In this document: positions 19,005 through 28,243 of the stretch, piece after piece
Numbering within the stretch: the stretch's first letter is position 1
Layout: each line of letters begins with the position of its first letter
NCBI GenBank assembly: GCA_034437035.1
Contig: DAOTUI010000310.1
Location: 1 to 64,000, forward strand
Source: CAKZQX01 sp034437035
Lineage (GTDB): Bacteria > Chloroflexota > Chloroflexia > Chloroflexales > Chloroflexaceae
Length of the DNA stretch: 64,000 nucleotides
Direction of reading: 5' to 3'
Notes under the pieces: model-generated
Database searches by the model: none
What the model saw: the letters and a program-made list of their open reading frames with translations, nothing else
What the model was told of the DNA's origin: nothing
Program-made: the position numbers and the translations under genes

Positions 19005-19378
19005 CTTTTGATCCAGAAAACAAAAAGAAGGACTGAGAAGCAGGAAACACTATCCGCAGTTCTCAATCCTCATTCTTCAGTCCTTCAACATTGAATTTCA
19101 ATCCTTCCATCGCTGGACCGGCGTTCCGACTTATGAAGTTTGCGTTCTTAATCCAGATATCGATCTTCAGGAGTCCCGGCTTCAGCCGGATCAGGCTTTC
19201 CCGGCAGTATGCCGCTGCCCCGGCAGGCAGCCACCGGCTAAAGCCGGGACTCCTGAATATTTTATATCCAGTAACGGCAGGGGCGTTACACTGGAAGCGT
19301 GACGTACAATGGCAACGACGATGGTCTTTTCAGACGGTTTCTCGGTTCTCAGTTCCTGGTTCTTAGTTCTCCGCTCTC
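19005..19378. other. Intergenic region with a long inverted repeat
   Basis: About 375 bases between two reverse-strand lipoprotein genes. It contains the inverted repeat 19168-19255 and, at 19330-19378, GGTTCTCAGTTCC/GGTTCTTAGTTCTCC sequence that looks like a simple dispersed repeat. I see no gene. Confidence 0.5.
19168..19255. repeat. Inverted repeat with CAGGAGTCCCGGCTT arms
   Basis: The 22-base arm starting CAGGAGTCCCGGCTTCAG (19168-19189) is inverted at 19234-19255 with one mismatch. The roughly 44-base spacer is itself GC-rich. It could act as a bidirectional terminator between genes or be a short mobile repeat. Confidence 0.7.
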
Positions 19379-22018
19379 CTACGGCTGTTCCCATTCCGGT
19401 GGATCGGGATTGAGCACAATGCGCGTAATCTGCCAGTTCTGGTCGGGCTGTCGCTCTAGCGTGTAGGTGACAACGGTTTCGTACGGTGGACGCACACCAA
19501 CGACCGGCGGATCAGACTGAAAGTAATCCCCCTGGTAGAGCGTATCCGTCCAGCGCTCGCGCACAGCGACGGTCGCATGGTTAGCATCCTGAAAATCAAA
19601 CGAGAGAAAATGCAGGTTGAGTTGCTGCGCACCGACAAACTGGTTCTGCACCTGAAGCTGGTTAATATAGGCGCGCGTATCCTCCAGTTCGGCCCCGCTC
19701 AGATATGACTCAACATAGCCGACATCGCGGTACCAGAACGCCTCGGCCAGGCTCTTGTTGAATGCCCGGATCGTCTCGGCCAGCGTCTGTTCCATCCGCT
19801 CGGCAACCATGAAGCTGCCGGTCCAGTCGGCCAGGGGTGGCGCTTCCCCGGCGGCCAACATCTCACGCCAGGCTTCATCAGTCAGCCGGTTGCTCAGCGG
19901 CTGGACAAACTCGTAGTGGGCAAAGACACCACCTCTGGTCAACACCAGGCGGCCCTCAATCGGCGCAACAACATAGATATCGAAGACCCGCCCGACTCCA
20001 TTCTCCAGCACCCGCCCGCCGTTCGGATCGGTTGCAATATCGGCGATCACGGCGGCCTCGTCTACCGTGCCGCCATCTTCATCGGCCGCTGCAAAGGTCA
20101 ATCCTTCCAGTTCCCGCCCATAGAAGCGGATAAAGTCATACTCCTGCTCGGTCAGCGGCTCGCCGCGCAACTCCTTTTCGGCCAGCATCTGAAGCCGGCG
20201 GGCAATAGCGACCATCTGCGTCAGCGCGTGCTCGTCCGGTTCGCTCAACAGCCCGCGACGCGCCAGCCCGTCAATGGTCATCTGCGCCAGCGCTGCCACC
20301 CGCGCATAGAGCTGTGGTACCGGCTCAACATAGCCCTTTGGCGGTGCCGGCACCGGCGCCGTGCCCGCGCCGCCCTCGGCATAGACCTGCTTGGCATAGA
20401 GGATGGTATCACGCTTTAGCTCCGTCCAGGAGCCCAGCGCCGTGGTCAGTTGCTTGTCCTGCCAGGCCGCCGACTGCATAAACTGCGGGTAGCCGGCCTC
20501 AACCGGCACAAGCAGCGGACGCAGGCTGTAGATCCAGGACCAGTAGAGGTTCTGCGTCCAGATGTCCTCGTCATAGGCGGCAAATGTAGCGCGCAGTTCA
20601 TCCATGTTTTGCTGGTAGTTGGGGTATTCGGTCTCGCCCAGTTCCGCCAGGTGCTGCAGTGCCCGCTCGGAGCCGATGGCGGCAAAGAAGTCGAGCGACT
20701 TTGGCAGCATCCGTCTGGGAACCTCGTCCGCGATCAGTTTGCCGAAGACAAAGGCATCCGGCACAAAGCGCCGGCCCATCAAGCGCAGCCCCTGAGTTTC
20801 CGCTTCCACATCCGGTGCATCCGGATCAATAACCATGCCCAGAATCTGCGGGGGACGCAGTTCGGCTACCGCTGTGCGGAAGCGCGCGAATTTCGCATCG
20901 TCCAGCAGTTCCTGCGGGGTAGTAACTTCGCCATAGGCGCTTTCCAACGCCAGGCGATACTCCTGCGGCGTCAGATCGTCGCTACGCCCGACGAAGAAGA
21001 CCGTCGGCTCGTAAATCCCCGACCAGACCACCTCGGCGGGTTCTCCACTGCCGGCCACAGTCGCCTGCTGAAAAGCCAGCGTCAGCAGAGCGGCCTGCTG
21101 CGTCTCGGTGACATCCGTGGCGCGGAAGGTCATACGCCCATGCCACATCATCGCCACAAAATAGCGCTCCAATTCCGCGCTTTTGGTGTAGTGGCCGCGC
21201 GGCACATACTGGCTCCAGTCTTCGCCACGCGAGTAGGCCGGGAAGATCGCCGAGGGACCGATCTGATCGTGCGCCGCGATGCCGGCGAGATCCGGCTCGG
21301 CCAGGTCGCGCAACCCCTCCGGGATAGGCCAGTTCGGGTTGAGAATTTTCACCGCAACGGCGAAGTAAGCCGCGTTCCGGCGGGCAGCCTCGGCCCAGGG
21401 AGTACCGGCCAGTTCTTCATACTGGGCTACCGAGGCCTCCAGCAGCGCCAGATCAAGCCGGGTCAGCATGGGAATAAAAAACTCGGTTTCGGCATGCCGC
21501 AACACCTTGTCGAAGAGGAGATGGTAGACATGCAGCAGCGAGTCGGAGGTGACAAAAGCCGGAATACCATCATAGCGGGCCCGCTCGTAGAGTTCATAAA
21601 ACTCGCGTGTCTTGTCGGGACTGACCACAAACCCGTTCTGCGCAATCCGTTCGCGCTGTTCAGGCGTCAGCAGGACTGTCAGCTCAACATTGCTCAGATC
21701 GGGCGCAATTGCGGGAGCCGCTACCTGAGCCGCATCCTGCACCGGCGGCGGCTCGAAAACGGCAAAACTACCCGTCGCCGAGCCGGTAAAGCTGGCCGGG
21801 ATCATCACATTGATCGGCTCAATCGGGCCAATCGAGACAACTGGCGCGGGTGTGGCGGCCTGCAGCGGTGTCACGGTTGTCTGCGTGTCGCGGGTAGGTG
21901 TCAATCCGCGTGTTGTCGTGGGCGAAGCAGTGGGAACAACCGAGGTGGGTGGTTGGGGTGTGCAGGCGCTGATCAAGAATAGCAGCAGCAGCGGCAGCAG
22001 CAAAATGCGGTAGGTCAT
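19379..22018 (-). CDS. DUF3160-domain lipoprotein
   Basis: About 879 residues. The preferred start is ATG 22018, with GAGAGGAGAACC just upstream, because MTYRILLLPLLLLFLISAC is a lipoprotein signal with lipobox ISAC. A Thr/Pro-rich linker follows. From about residue 100 the protein matches DUF3160: LTPEQRERIAQNGFVVSP, EFYELYERARYDGIPAFVTSDSLLHVYHLLFDKVLR, then large helical segments including LDFFAAIGSERALQHL and NLYWSWIYSLRPLL. The function of DUF3160 is unknown. It is probably anchored outside the membrane. It lies in a reverse-strand run of envelope genes. Confidence 0.85.
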   Translation of the reverse strand: MTYRILLLPLLLLFLISACTPQPPTSVVPTASPTTTRGLTPTRDTQTTVTPLQAATPAPVVSIGPIEPINVMIPASFTGSATGSFAVFEPPPVQDAAQVAAPAIAPDLSNVELTVLLTPEQRERIAQNGFVVSPDKTREFYELYERARYDGIPAFVTSDSLLHVYHLLFDKVLRHAETEFFIPMLTRLDLALLEASVAQYEELAGTPWAEAARRNAAYFAVAVKILNPNWPIPEGLRDLAEPDLAGIAAHDQIGPSAIFPAYSRGEDWSQYVPRGHYTKSAELERYFVAMMWHGRMTFRATDVTETQQAALLTLAFQQATVAGSGEPAEVVWSGIYEPTVFFVGRSDDLTPQEYRLALESAYGEVTTPQELLDDAKFARFRTAVAELRPPQILGMVIDPDAPDVEAETQGLRLMGRRFVPDAFVFGKLIADEVPRRMLPKSLDFFAAIGSERALQHLAELGETEYPNYQQNMDELRATFAAYDEDIWTQNLYWSWIYSLRPLLVPVEAGYPQFMQSAAWQDKQLTTALGSWTELKRDTILYAKQVYAEGGAGTAPVPAPPKGYVEPVPQLYARVAALAQMTIDGLARRGLLSEPDEHALTQMVAIARRLQMLAEKELRGEPLTEQEYDFIRFYGRELEGLTFAAADEDGGTVDEAAVIADIATDPNGGRVLENGVGRVFDIYVVAPIEGRLVLTRGGVFAHYEFVQPLSNRLTDEAWREMLAAGEAPPLADWTGSFMVAERMEQTLAETIRAFNKSLAEAFWYRDVGYVESYLSGAELEDTRAYINQLQVQNQFVGAQQLNLHFLSFDFQDANHATVAVRERWTDTLYQGDYFQSDPPVVGVRPPYETVVTYTLERQPDQNWQITRIVLNPDPPEWEQP

Positions 22019-22144
22019 CGTGGTTCTCCTCTCTTCTCGAACATCCGTCCGTTCCGTAAAGCAAAACCGGGCGACAGGATGCAATGGCCTCGCTCCACCT
22101 CACCTATCGCCCAGTCATCATTGCCGATCAGTTATCCTACCCGG

Positions 22145-24016
22145 TTATTCAACCCAGAACGGAATAACGTGCATTACGTCATTCTTACTTACGCCCCGGT
22201 TATAACGTAACCCGGTACTGCGGGCAATCATCTGCCACTGGCCGGATTTGGCATCGGCGGGCGCAGTCCAGTTCCACTGGATAATGCCCTCTTCACTCGC
22301 CAGCACCTCTTTATCTACCCGGACCACTTCGCCGTCGGGATCATTGAGCCAGTAGCCCACGACCTCGTCGTGCAGGTAGCCCTCGGCAAAGAACTGGAAG
22401 GTGGTACCCGGCGGTCCGGAGGAGGGCGTCACCCCGCTGCGCGGACCCTGCGGCGGCGGCGTGTCGCGCACAATACTAAACTCGATGACTTGCAGATGGA
22501 AGCTGTCAACTCCCTTGGCAAACAGCCGCCACTGCCCGGCGAGAATATCATCCGGCGCGACCCACTGCCAGCGGGCGTAGCCGTCGCTGTTGGACTTCAC
22601 TTCGCGGATGGTGCCATCAATGAAGGAGTTGTTCGGCCCCTCCAGCCACCAGGAGAGATATTCTGAGCCGTTGTATCCCGTGGCCGCGAAGGTGAACTCT
22701 GTACCGGGACTACCCACGGTCGGTACCACGCCGGTTTCGGGGGGCACATAGTCCGGTCGGTTGATCGTAAACGAGATCTGATACTCCGTCCGGCTAACGC
22801 CACCGCGCACCGTCATCATCCACTCACCCGGCATCGCATCATTGGGCGAGTCCCAACTCCACTCGGCAATCCCCTCACCACTGGCTTCCTCCTGCTTCGA
22901 GTTTGGATCAGGCAAACCTTCCGGGTTGATCACCCAGTAGTGGATCGACTCGAACGGCGTGAAACCCTCGGCATAGAAGAAGAACTCGGTGCCGGGCAGA
23001 CCATTCGTCGGCGTGACATTTTGCAATTGCTCCGGCGGTGGACCGGCCGGCGCGCTGAGAACATCAAAGGTAAAGACGACCTCACGCCCGCTGGTATCAC
23101 CTTTTGCAATCATCCGCCAGCGACCACCCGCAGCATCGGCGGGCGCCGTCCAGGTCCATGTGACCATGCCCGTGGTCTTATCGGCAACCAGATAACTGGT
23201 GGCATCCTGGTTGCCGCCACCCGGCGGGTTGAGCCAACTGCCCACTTCTTCGCCGGGGATAAAACCACCCGCTGTAAAGGTAAAAACCGTCCCCGGCGGG
23301 CCACTGGTCGGCGTTACGCTCTCAGTCGGAGGCGGCGCGCCCGGCTCCTGGATCTGGAAGGGGATGCTGATCAGACGATTACTCGAAATGCCCCGCGCCT
23401 GGGATGCCCAGTTCCCTGTCGGCGCATCGGCGGGAGCCGTCCAGTTCCAGTTTACAAACCCGGTAGGATCGGCGTAGAGATTGACGGCCTGCGCCTCATC
23501 CGGTAGGCTCATTGTCGATCCATCCGGGCGAGTCAGCCAGGGACCGACCTGCTCACCCGGCTCGAAACCGCCCGCCACAAAGATAAATGTCGTCCCACGC
23601 GGGCCACTCGTCGGTGTCACGTTCTGGGGCGGCGGCGGCGGCTCGACCGGGGTGCCCCGGATCTCAAAGGGGATGCCGATCCGCAGATCGCTATCAACTC
23701 CAATCGCCGACATGACCCAGGTGCCATTCACTGCATTCCCGGGCGCGGTCCAGGACCAGCTTACCCGGCCGGCATCATCGGCTACATACCGCCCGATAGA
23801 AGGCGTCACCGGCGTAGCGTCGGGCATGGTCACCCAGGCGTCTACCCGTTCACGGGGAATAAAACCCTCGGCCGTAAAGGTAAAGAGCGTTCCCGGCGGG
23901 GCAACCGGCGGCGTCGCCGTACCGCTCGCCGCGGCAACCGGAGCTACTGGCAGGGCAGTCACGCCAATCAGCATTAGCAGCAGCCAGACCGGGAGAAGAT
24001 ACAACCTGCGTTTCAT
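22145..24016 (-). CDS. Exported protein with six tandem Ig-like repeats
   Basis: About 623 residues. ATG 24016 is chosen because GGAGG lies 5 bases upstream and MKRRLYLLPVWLLLMLIGV is a good signal peptide. The mature part consists of six repeats of about 95-105 residues, each with PGTxFTFxAxGF...W...P, a central W-W-T/A-PADA motif (for example WTWTAPADAAGGRWRM) and Pro-rich joints containing TPTSGPPGT. The pattern is beta-sandwich-like and recurs in Chloroflexota surface proteins. The repeats have diverged, so expansion is not recent. There is no anchor at the C-terminus, so it may be secreted or wall-bound. Confidence 0.75.
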   Translation of the reverse strand: MKRRLYLLPVWLLLMLIGVTALPVAPVAAASGTATPPVAPPGTLFTFTAEGFIPRERVDAWVTMPDATPVTPSIGRYVADDAGRVSWSWTAPGNAVNGTWVMSAIGVDSDLRIGIPFEIRGTPVEPPPPPQNVTPTSGPRGTTFIFVAGGFEPGEQVGPWLTRPDGSTMSLPDEAQAVNLYADPTGFVNWNWTAPADAPTGNWASQARGISSNRLISIPFQIQEPGAPPPTESVTPTSGPPGTVFTFTAGGFIPGEEVGSWLNPPGGGNQDATSYLVADKTTGMVTWTWTAPADAAGGRWRMIAKGDTSGREVVFTFDVLSAPAGPPPEQLQNVTPTNGLPGTEFFFYAEGFTPFESIHYWVINPEGLPDPNSKQEEASGEGIAEWSWDSPNDAMPGEWMMTVRGGVSRTEYQISFTINRPDYVPPETGVVPTVGSPGTEFTFAATGYNGSEYLSWWLEGPNNSFIDGTIREVKSNSDGYARWQWVAPDDILAGQWRLFAKGVDSFHLQVIEFSIVRDTPPPQGPRSGVTPSSGPPGTTFQFFAEGYLHDEVVGYWLNDPDGEVVRVDKEVLASEEGIIQWNWTAPADAKSGQWQMIARSTGLRYNRGVSKNDVMHVIPFWVE

Positions 24017-24198
24017 CAAAACCTCCAACTTGATAATCGATCTCTATTTATTATCATCACGCGCTCATCGCGCCATTCTACGCTGGTTCTGGTATAGTGT
24101 GTTGCATCAGCATACCACAGTGGCGCGCAGACAGCATCGCCCAAGGTACGGATTGTCCTGGGTATTGCAGCGGAGCGGATCTCCTACCTGAGAGGGAG

Positions 24199-24930
24199 TT
24201 ACCTTCCGGCACGCTGTCGGGCAACCGGTTCGGGCACGCGATAGTAGGCCAGGCGCAGCGCCCAGACCAGGATCACAACCGAAATCGTCGTCCAGAGCAG
24301 CGCCCAGAAGATCGCCGGGATGCCGGTTGAACCCTGCATAATCTGCGCATCGGTGCGCGGACTGCCCAGGGCCAGCGAAAACCCGACCAGGTCAAACATA
24401 CTGTCGAGCGAGTTGAGCATCGCCTGTACTGCCAGCAAGAGCAGCAACCCGTCGGCCCAGAGTGGCCCCAGCCGCCGCCCGGCCAGCATCAGTCCGGCAG
24501 CCAGCCCAAACCCGGATACAATGCCAAAGAGATTGCGGACAAACAGCAGACAGAGCAACCCTAGCGCAACACCCAGCCAGAACAGCACACTCCGCGCCGG
24601 CGTGCCCCAGGCTGCCAGGATCGTCAGGATGCCGCCAAAGAGCGCACTGCCGATATAGCCCGCGCTGACGATAATCCACTGAATACCACCCACAGACCAG
24701 GCCGTCCCGGAGAGATCGGGGCGGACGACAAAGCGGTTGAACCCGCCACCCGTGACAATCGCCGCCAGACCATGACTCAACTCGTGGACAAACGTGTTAA
24801 ACAGTTGAAAGGGGTAAAAGAGCAGACCAAACAGCGGTATGCGCCACAGGATCAGCATCAGGAACCCCAACCCCAGCACCGTCACAACCTCGCGCTGCCG
24901 CCAGTTCTGAAAAAAGCGGGTGAACCCCAT
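24199..24930 (-). CDS. M50-like membrane metalloprotease
   Basis: A 243-residue polytopic membrane protein with about six hydrophobic segments. The zinc motif FVHELSHGLAAIVTGG gives HExxH within a membrane helix, as in the M50B (PF13398) group. The second-site Asp motif of classical site-2 proteases is not obvious, unless NSLDSMFDLVG serves. No PDZ domain is present. Substrates are unknown; relatives are annotated only as peptidase M50. The gene starts with GTTGCACAATGG context; AAAGGAAG upstream (in transcript sense) supports ATG 24930. Confidence 0.75.
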   Translation of the reverse strand: MGFTRFFQNWRQREVVTVLGLGFLMLILWRIPLFGLLFYPFQLFNTFVHELSHGLAAIVTGGGFNRFVVRPDLSGTAWSVGGIQWIIVSAGYIGSALFGGILTILAAWGTPARSVLFWLGVALGLLCLLFVRNLFGIVSGFGLAAGLMLAGRRLGPLWADGLLLLLAVQAMLNSLDSMFDLVGFSLALGSPRTDAQIMQGSTGIPAIFWALLWTTISVVILVWALRLAYYRVPEPVARQRAGR

Positions 24931-25023
24931 TGTGCAACTTCCTTTCGACGTAGGGCGTCTACCGGCACAATTGTAAATCTATCTGATAGACGATTCAATC
25001 GGAAAATGGGTTGCGATCACTAG

Positions 25024-25203
25024 CTGATACCAATCTGCCGTCAAACATGCAAAAAAACCACGAAGGTCACAAAGAGCGTAACCAGTACACCTGATGGATA
25101 CCCCGATCGTACCCACGATCCAGCCGTTCGTGTTCCTTCGTGTTCCTTCGTGTGCTTCGTGGTTGGTCTGATGGTTGCCGTTTGGAAGTCAAATTGGTAT
25201 GAC
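25024..25203 (+). repeat. Dispersed repeat R3-like, copy 3
   Basis: Begins CTGATACCAATCTGCCGTC and ends GTCAAATTGGTATGAC, an inverted match. The interior carries CCACGAAGGTCACAAAGAG and CTTCGTGTTCCTTCGTG sequence of the kind common in Chloroflexota intergenic repeats. Its last bases (ATGAC) are shared with the left end of element D. Confidence 0.6.
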
Positions 25204-25400
25204 ACGCGTTACGCGGTGCGGCCTGTTCCGATTTGATACCAAACCAGAATGTGGCTTTCGCCTGCGGCAGCATGGTACTTCTTTATCTTTTTCACAAAAA
25301 TGTTGCACTTCGTGCAACATTTTTGTGAAAAAGATAGTTTCTCCCACCCTGCTGGGAAGTGACATTCCCCTGCAGGTCAGTGACCGTGTACGTCCTGCAT
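25199..25400 (+). repeat. Palindrome-bearing inverted-repeat element, copy D
   Basis: Left end ATGACACGCGTTACGCGGT; the right end (ACCGTGTACGTCCTGCAT, 25383-25400) is its diverged inverse. Arms: CGCCTGCGGCAGCATGGTAC at 25259 on, with a diverged right arm (CCACCCTGCTGGGAAG). The hairpin has 22-nt perfect arms, 25287-25308 and 25312-25333, with loop TTC; the inner arm end reads AAATGTTGCAC. It abuts the promoter at 25401. Confidence 0.8.
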
Positions 25401-25430
25401 CTGACAGCGTGCCATGGCATGAGGTATAAT
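25401..25430 (+). promoter_or_regulatory. Sigma-70-type promoter, probably leaderless
   Basis: CTGACA (25401-25406), an 18-base spacer and a perfect TATAAT (25425-25430). Transcription would begin near 25437, only about 3 bases before ATG 25440, and no ribosome site is visible between them. Confidence 0.65.
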
Positions 25431-25439
25431 AGGACTCCT

Positions 25440-27152
25440 ATGAACATACTATCTATTCCACGTTTCATCTGGATCAGTGTTCCGGCGGCGCTGATGATGA
25501 TCGTGCTCCTGGTCGGGTGCAATGTTGTTGCCACCAGCGAGCCGACACCAACGATATTACCGCCGACTCCGGTTCCCGCACCCAGCGCAACCCCGCTGCC
25601 GCGTGGGGGCGCGCTGACCATGCGCATGGCGCAAGATGTTACCGACCTGCGCCCGTGGCAGCCACGCTCACGCGCCGAAGAGCAGGTTTCGCAGATGCTC
25701 TACAGTGGGCTGATGCGCCTCGATGCGGAACTGCGCCCGCAACCGGACCTGGCGGCGGACTGGGAGTCCTCGCTGGATGGGCGCGTGCTGACCTTCACGC
25801 TGCGTAGCGATGTAAGCTGGCACGATGGGCAACCCTTTGGGGCCGATGATGTGCGCTTCACGCTCAACAGCCTGCGCTCGCTGCCCTACACCCGTACCGC
25901 GCTGCTGGCCGACTTGCAGCGGATCGAGAATGTCACCACGCCCGATGAGCAGACCGTGGTGCTGCAGTTGAGTGAACGCTATGCGCCGCTGCTGGCCGAA
26001 CTTACCCTACCCATTCTACCCCGCCACATGCTGGAGGGACGCGATCTGAACAGTATCGACTTCTGGACGGTGCCGGTTGGCACGGGACCGTTCCAACTGG
26101 ACAGCCGTGAGCCGGAACAATCGATGGTGCTGACCCGCCATGAGGCATATCATCATGGAACACCGCTGCTGGAACGGGTCGCCTTTGTGGTTGCACCCGA
26201 TAGCGACATTACGCTGGAAGCACTTCAGGACGAGGATCTGCTGCTGGCCGAACTGCCCTGGAGTGCGCACCGTTCCGCCGAGGCATTCGACAATGTTCGC
26301 CTCGATTCCTACCCGGAGAATGGCTTCTACTTTCTGGCCTTCAATCTGCGCGACGGGCGGCCCTTTGCGGAACTCGAAGTGCGGCAGGCGCTGACCCGCG
26401 CTGTCGATGTGCCACGCCTGGTTGAGGTTGTCACCAACGGACAGGGCATACCGATCACGAACAGCGCCGTACCCGGCTCGTGGGCCGATCTGACGCCGCC
26501 GGTGGCCGCCGGCGCTGATCTGCCGGGCGCGCGCGACCTGCTGACCGAGGTGGGCTGGATTTTGCCCCCCGGCGGAACCATTCGTGAACGCAATGGCGTA
26601 CCTCTGACCGGCGCGTTGTTTGTGCGCGGTGATGATCCGCGCCGGGTAGCAGCGGCCGAACGGATTGCCGAGACTGCCGCCAGCATCGGCATTGACATCA
26701 ACGTCGAGCGGGTTGATTTCAATACGGTCTTGCTTGCCAAGTATGCGCCGCCCTATGACTTTGATCTGCTGCTGGGCAGTTGGATGAATGGCGCGGGTGA
26801 TCCCAACTTCCCCGATTACGCCTACTACGACCCGGACGATTTCTCGCTCTTCCACTCCAGCCAGATCAATGTCGGCACCGCCGATACGCGCATCACGCGT
26901 AACTTTATCGGCTTTAGCGACCGGGTGTACGACAACCATTCGCCCGCCGCGCGGCAACTCTATAACCTGGATGAACGCATCGCCGCGTATGAGCAGACCC
27001 AGGCGCGTGTAGCCAATACACTGCCCTATCTCTATCTCTGGGCTGACCGCTTGCCGGTTGCGCTCAACAAACGGGTGACAACTCTCGACGGGCCGGTGGA
27101 TCTCGCATCGCCGATCTATTTCTGGAATATTGAACGATGGTATCTTCAGTAG
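25440..27152 (+). CDS. Family 5 extracellular solute-binding lipoprotein (peptide/nickel-type ABC transporter)
   Basis: A 570-residue lipoprotein with lipobox LVGC near residue 27 and a Pro/Thr-rich tether. The mature part is a family 5 solute-binding protein: ALTMRMAQDVTDLRPW, LYSGLMRLD, PDLAADWESSLDGRVLTFTLRSDVSWHDGQPFGADDVRFTL, the VGTGPFQL segment, and FDLLLGSWMNGAGDPNF near the C-terminus. Members bind oligopeptides, nickel or sugars for ABC import. No permease or ATPase gene is in the window. The ORF is open from 25359, but ATG 25440 begins the signal and follows the TATAAT. Its 3' end overlaps the next gene by 16 bases. Confidence 0.88.
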   Translation: MNILSIPRFIWISVPAALMMIVLLVGCNVVATSEPTPTILPPTPVPAPSATPLPRGGALTMRMAQDVTDLRPWQPRSRAEEQVSQMLYSGLMRLDAELRPQPDLAADWESSLDGRVLTFTLRSDVSWHDGQPFGADDVRFTLNSLRSLPYTRTALLADLQRIENVTTPDEQTVVLQLSERYAPLLAELTLPILPRHMLEGRDLNSIDFWTVPVGTGPFQLDSREPEQSMVLTRHEAYHHGTPLLERVAFVVAPDSDITLEALQDEDLLLAELPWSAHRSAEAFDNVRLDSYPENGFYFLAFNLRDGRPFAELEVRQALTRAVDVPRLVEVVTNGQGIPITNSAVPGSWADLTPPVAAGADLPGARDLLTEVGWILPPGGTIRERNGVPLTGALFVRGDDPRRVAAAERIAETAASIGIDINVERVDFNTVLLAKYAPPYDFDLLLGSWMNGAGDPNFPDYAYYDPDDFSLFHSSQINVGTADTRITRNFIGFSDRVYDNHSPAARQLYNLDERIAAYEQTQARVANTLPYLYLWADRLPVALNKRVTTLDGPVDLASPIYFWNIERWYLQ

Positions 27153-28189
27153 AACGCGCATACGTTGCCAACCCCTTCACCGAGCGGGGACGGATTACCG
27201 AGCCCTCCCGCTTTACGGGGCGCTGGCGGGAACTCTCGCTGGTCTTTGACCGACTGGAGAAGTATCTGCCGGTCCTGATCGCCGGTCCTCCCGGTATCGG
27301 CAAATCGTCGCTGCTCACGCATATCGTCCAGTCCGCCGCTGTCAACCTGGATGATCCCGACCTGCGGGCATTTTATGTTGACCTGAGCGTGCTACCCGAC
27401 GCCGCAGCCACTTATGAACTGATCATTCGCGCGCTGAGCAGCCGGGGCAACAACCATACCGCGCTTGAAATTGCCCTGCTGGAGGCGGATCAACCGCTGC
27501 TGCTCTGCCTGGATCAGGCCGGGGTTGCGATTGAGGCGGGTTGGGGCGAACATCTGCTGGAGAGCCTGGCCCGCATGGCCCGCCAGACCGGCCGCGAATG
27601 CCAGACCACGGCACGCAATGCCTGTCTCCGGCTGGTTGTCACCATGCGTAGCCCGGTGCCCCTCTTGAGCGAGCCGTTTGCGACCCTGAATATGGGCGCG
27701 ATTACCCCCTCCGAAATACGACTGCTGATCGATGCTTATCTGGATGGAACCGATGTGCAGTTTACCTCGGACGACATAGGAAAGCTGACGACGTTGAGTG
27801 CCGGCCATCCGGCCTACCTGCAGCGGGCCGCGTTTCACCTGTTCAACGCCAAAACGCAACCGGGCTACAACTGGCAAACCGCCTACCGGGAAGAAGTACG
27901 TACACAACCAGTACCCGGCGCAATGCTGCCGCCGGGAGCCTTTGAGGGCGACTATGTGGGCGAGTCGGTTACGACCTACTACCCGGCGGCGGGGGATACG
28001 CCCAAACGCCCCGATCTCAAGCCGTACCAACTAGAAGGGCAGGGTGGCCTGGTACGCGCGCTGCTGCCATTGCTGGCGGCACTGCTGGTCTTCAGCCTCA
28101 GCCGGAGCCTGTTGCCGGCGGTTGGTGTTTTTATCCTGGGAATTGCCCTGGTTGTGGTTGTTGAGCGCCGCCATAACCCGCCACCGTAG
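27137..28189 (+). CDS. P-loop NTPase with C-terminal membrane segments
   Basis: A 350-residue protein. NPFTERGRIT..SRFTGRWREL precedes a Walker A motif, AGPPGIGKSSLL, as in STAND/AAA-type ATPases. LLLCLDQAGV is in the Walker B position, and LVVTMRSPVPLL is in the sensor region. A helical domain (LTTLSAGHPAYLQRAAFHLF) follows. Two hydrophobic segments at about 308-342 (LLPLLAALLVFSL and AVGVFILGIALVVVV) would anchor it, leaving a short basic tail. It overlaps the solute-binding gene by 16 bases, so expression is linked. A regulatory ATPase is possible; the target is unknown. Confidence 0.7.
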   Translation: MVSSVERAYVANPFTERGRITEPSRFTGRWRELSLVFDRLEKYLPVLIAGPPGIGKSSLLTHIVQSAAVNLDDPDLRAFYVDLSVLPDAAATYELIIRALSSRGNNHTALEIALLEADQPLLLCLDQAGVAIEAGWGEHLLESLARMARQTGRECQTTARNACLRLVVTMRSPVPLLSEPFATLNMGAITPSEIRLLIDAYLDGTDVQFTSDDIGKLTTLSAGHPAYLQRAAFHLFNAKTQPGYNWQTAYREEVRTQPVPGAMLPPGAFEGDYVGESVTTYYPAAGDTPKRPDLKPYQLEGQGGLVRALLPLLAALLVFSLSRSLLPAVGVFILGIALVVVVERRHNPPP

Positions 28190-28243
28190 AGCGCAGCATT
28201 GCAGCATGCTGCGCCCCCCACGTCTCTATACCTATGCCATGTC

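Noticed and set aside
20450..21982. 510-codon forward frame opposite the DUF3160 gene
   Set aside because: The reverse-strand protein has a signal, lipobox and conserved domain; the forward frame has no start signal or motifs.
26016..27161. 381-codon reverse frame opposite the solute-binding protein
   Set aside because: The family 5 binding protein on the forward strand is unambiguous.
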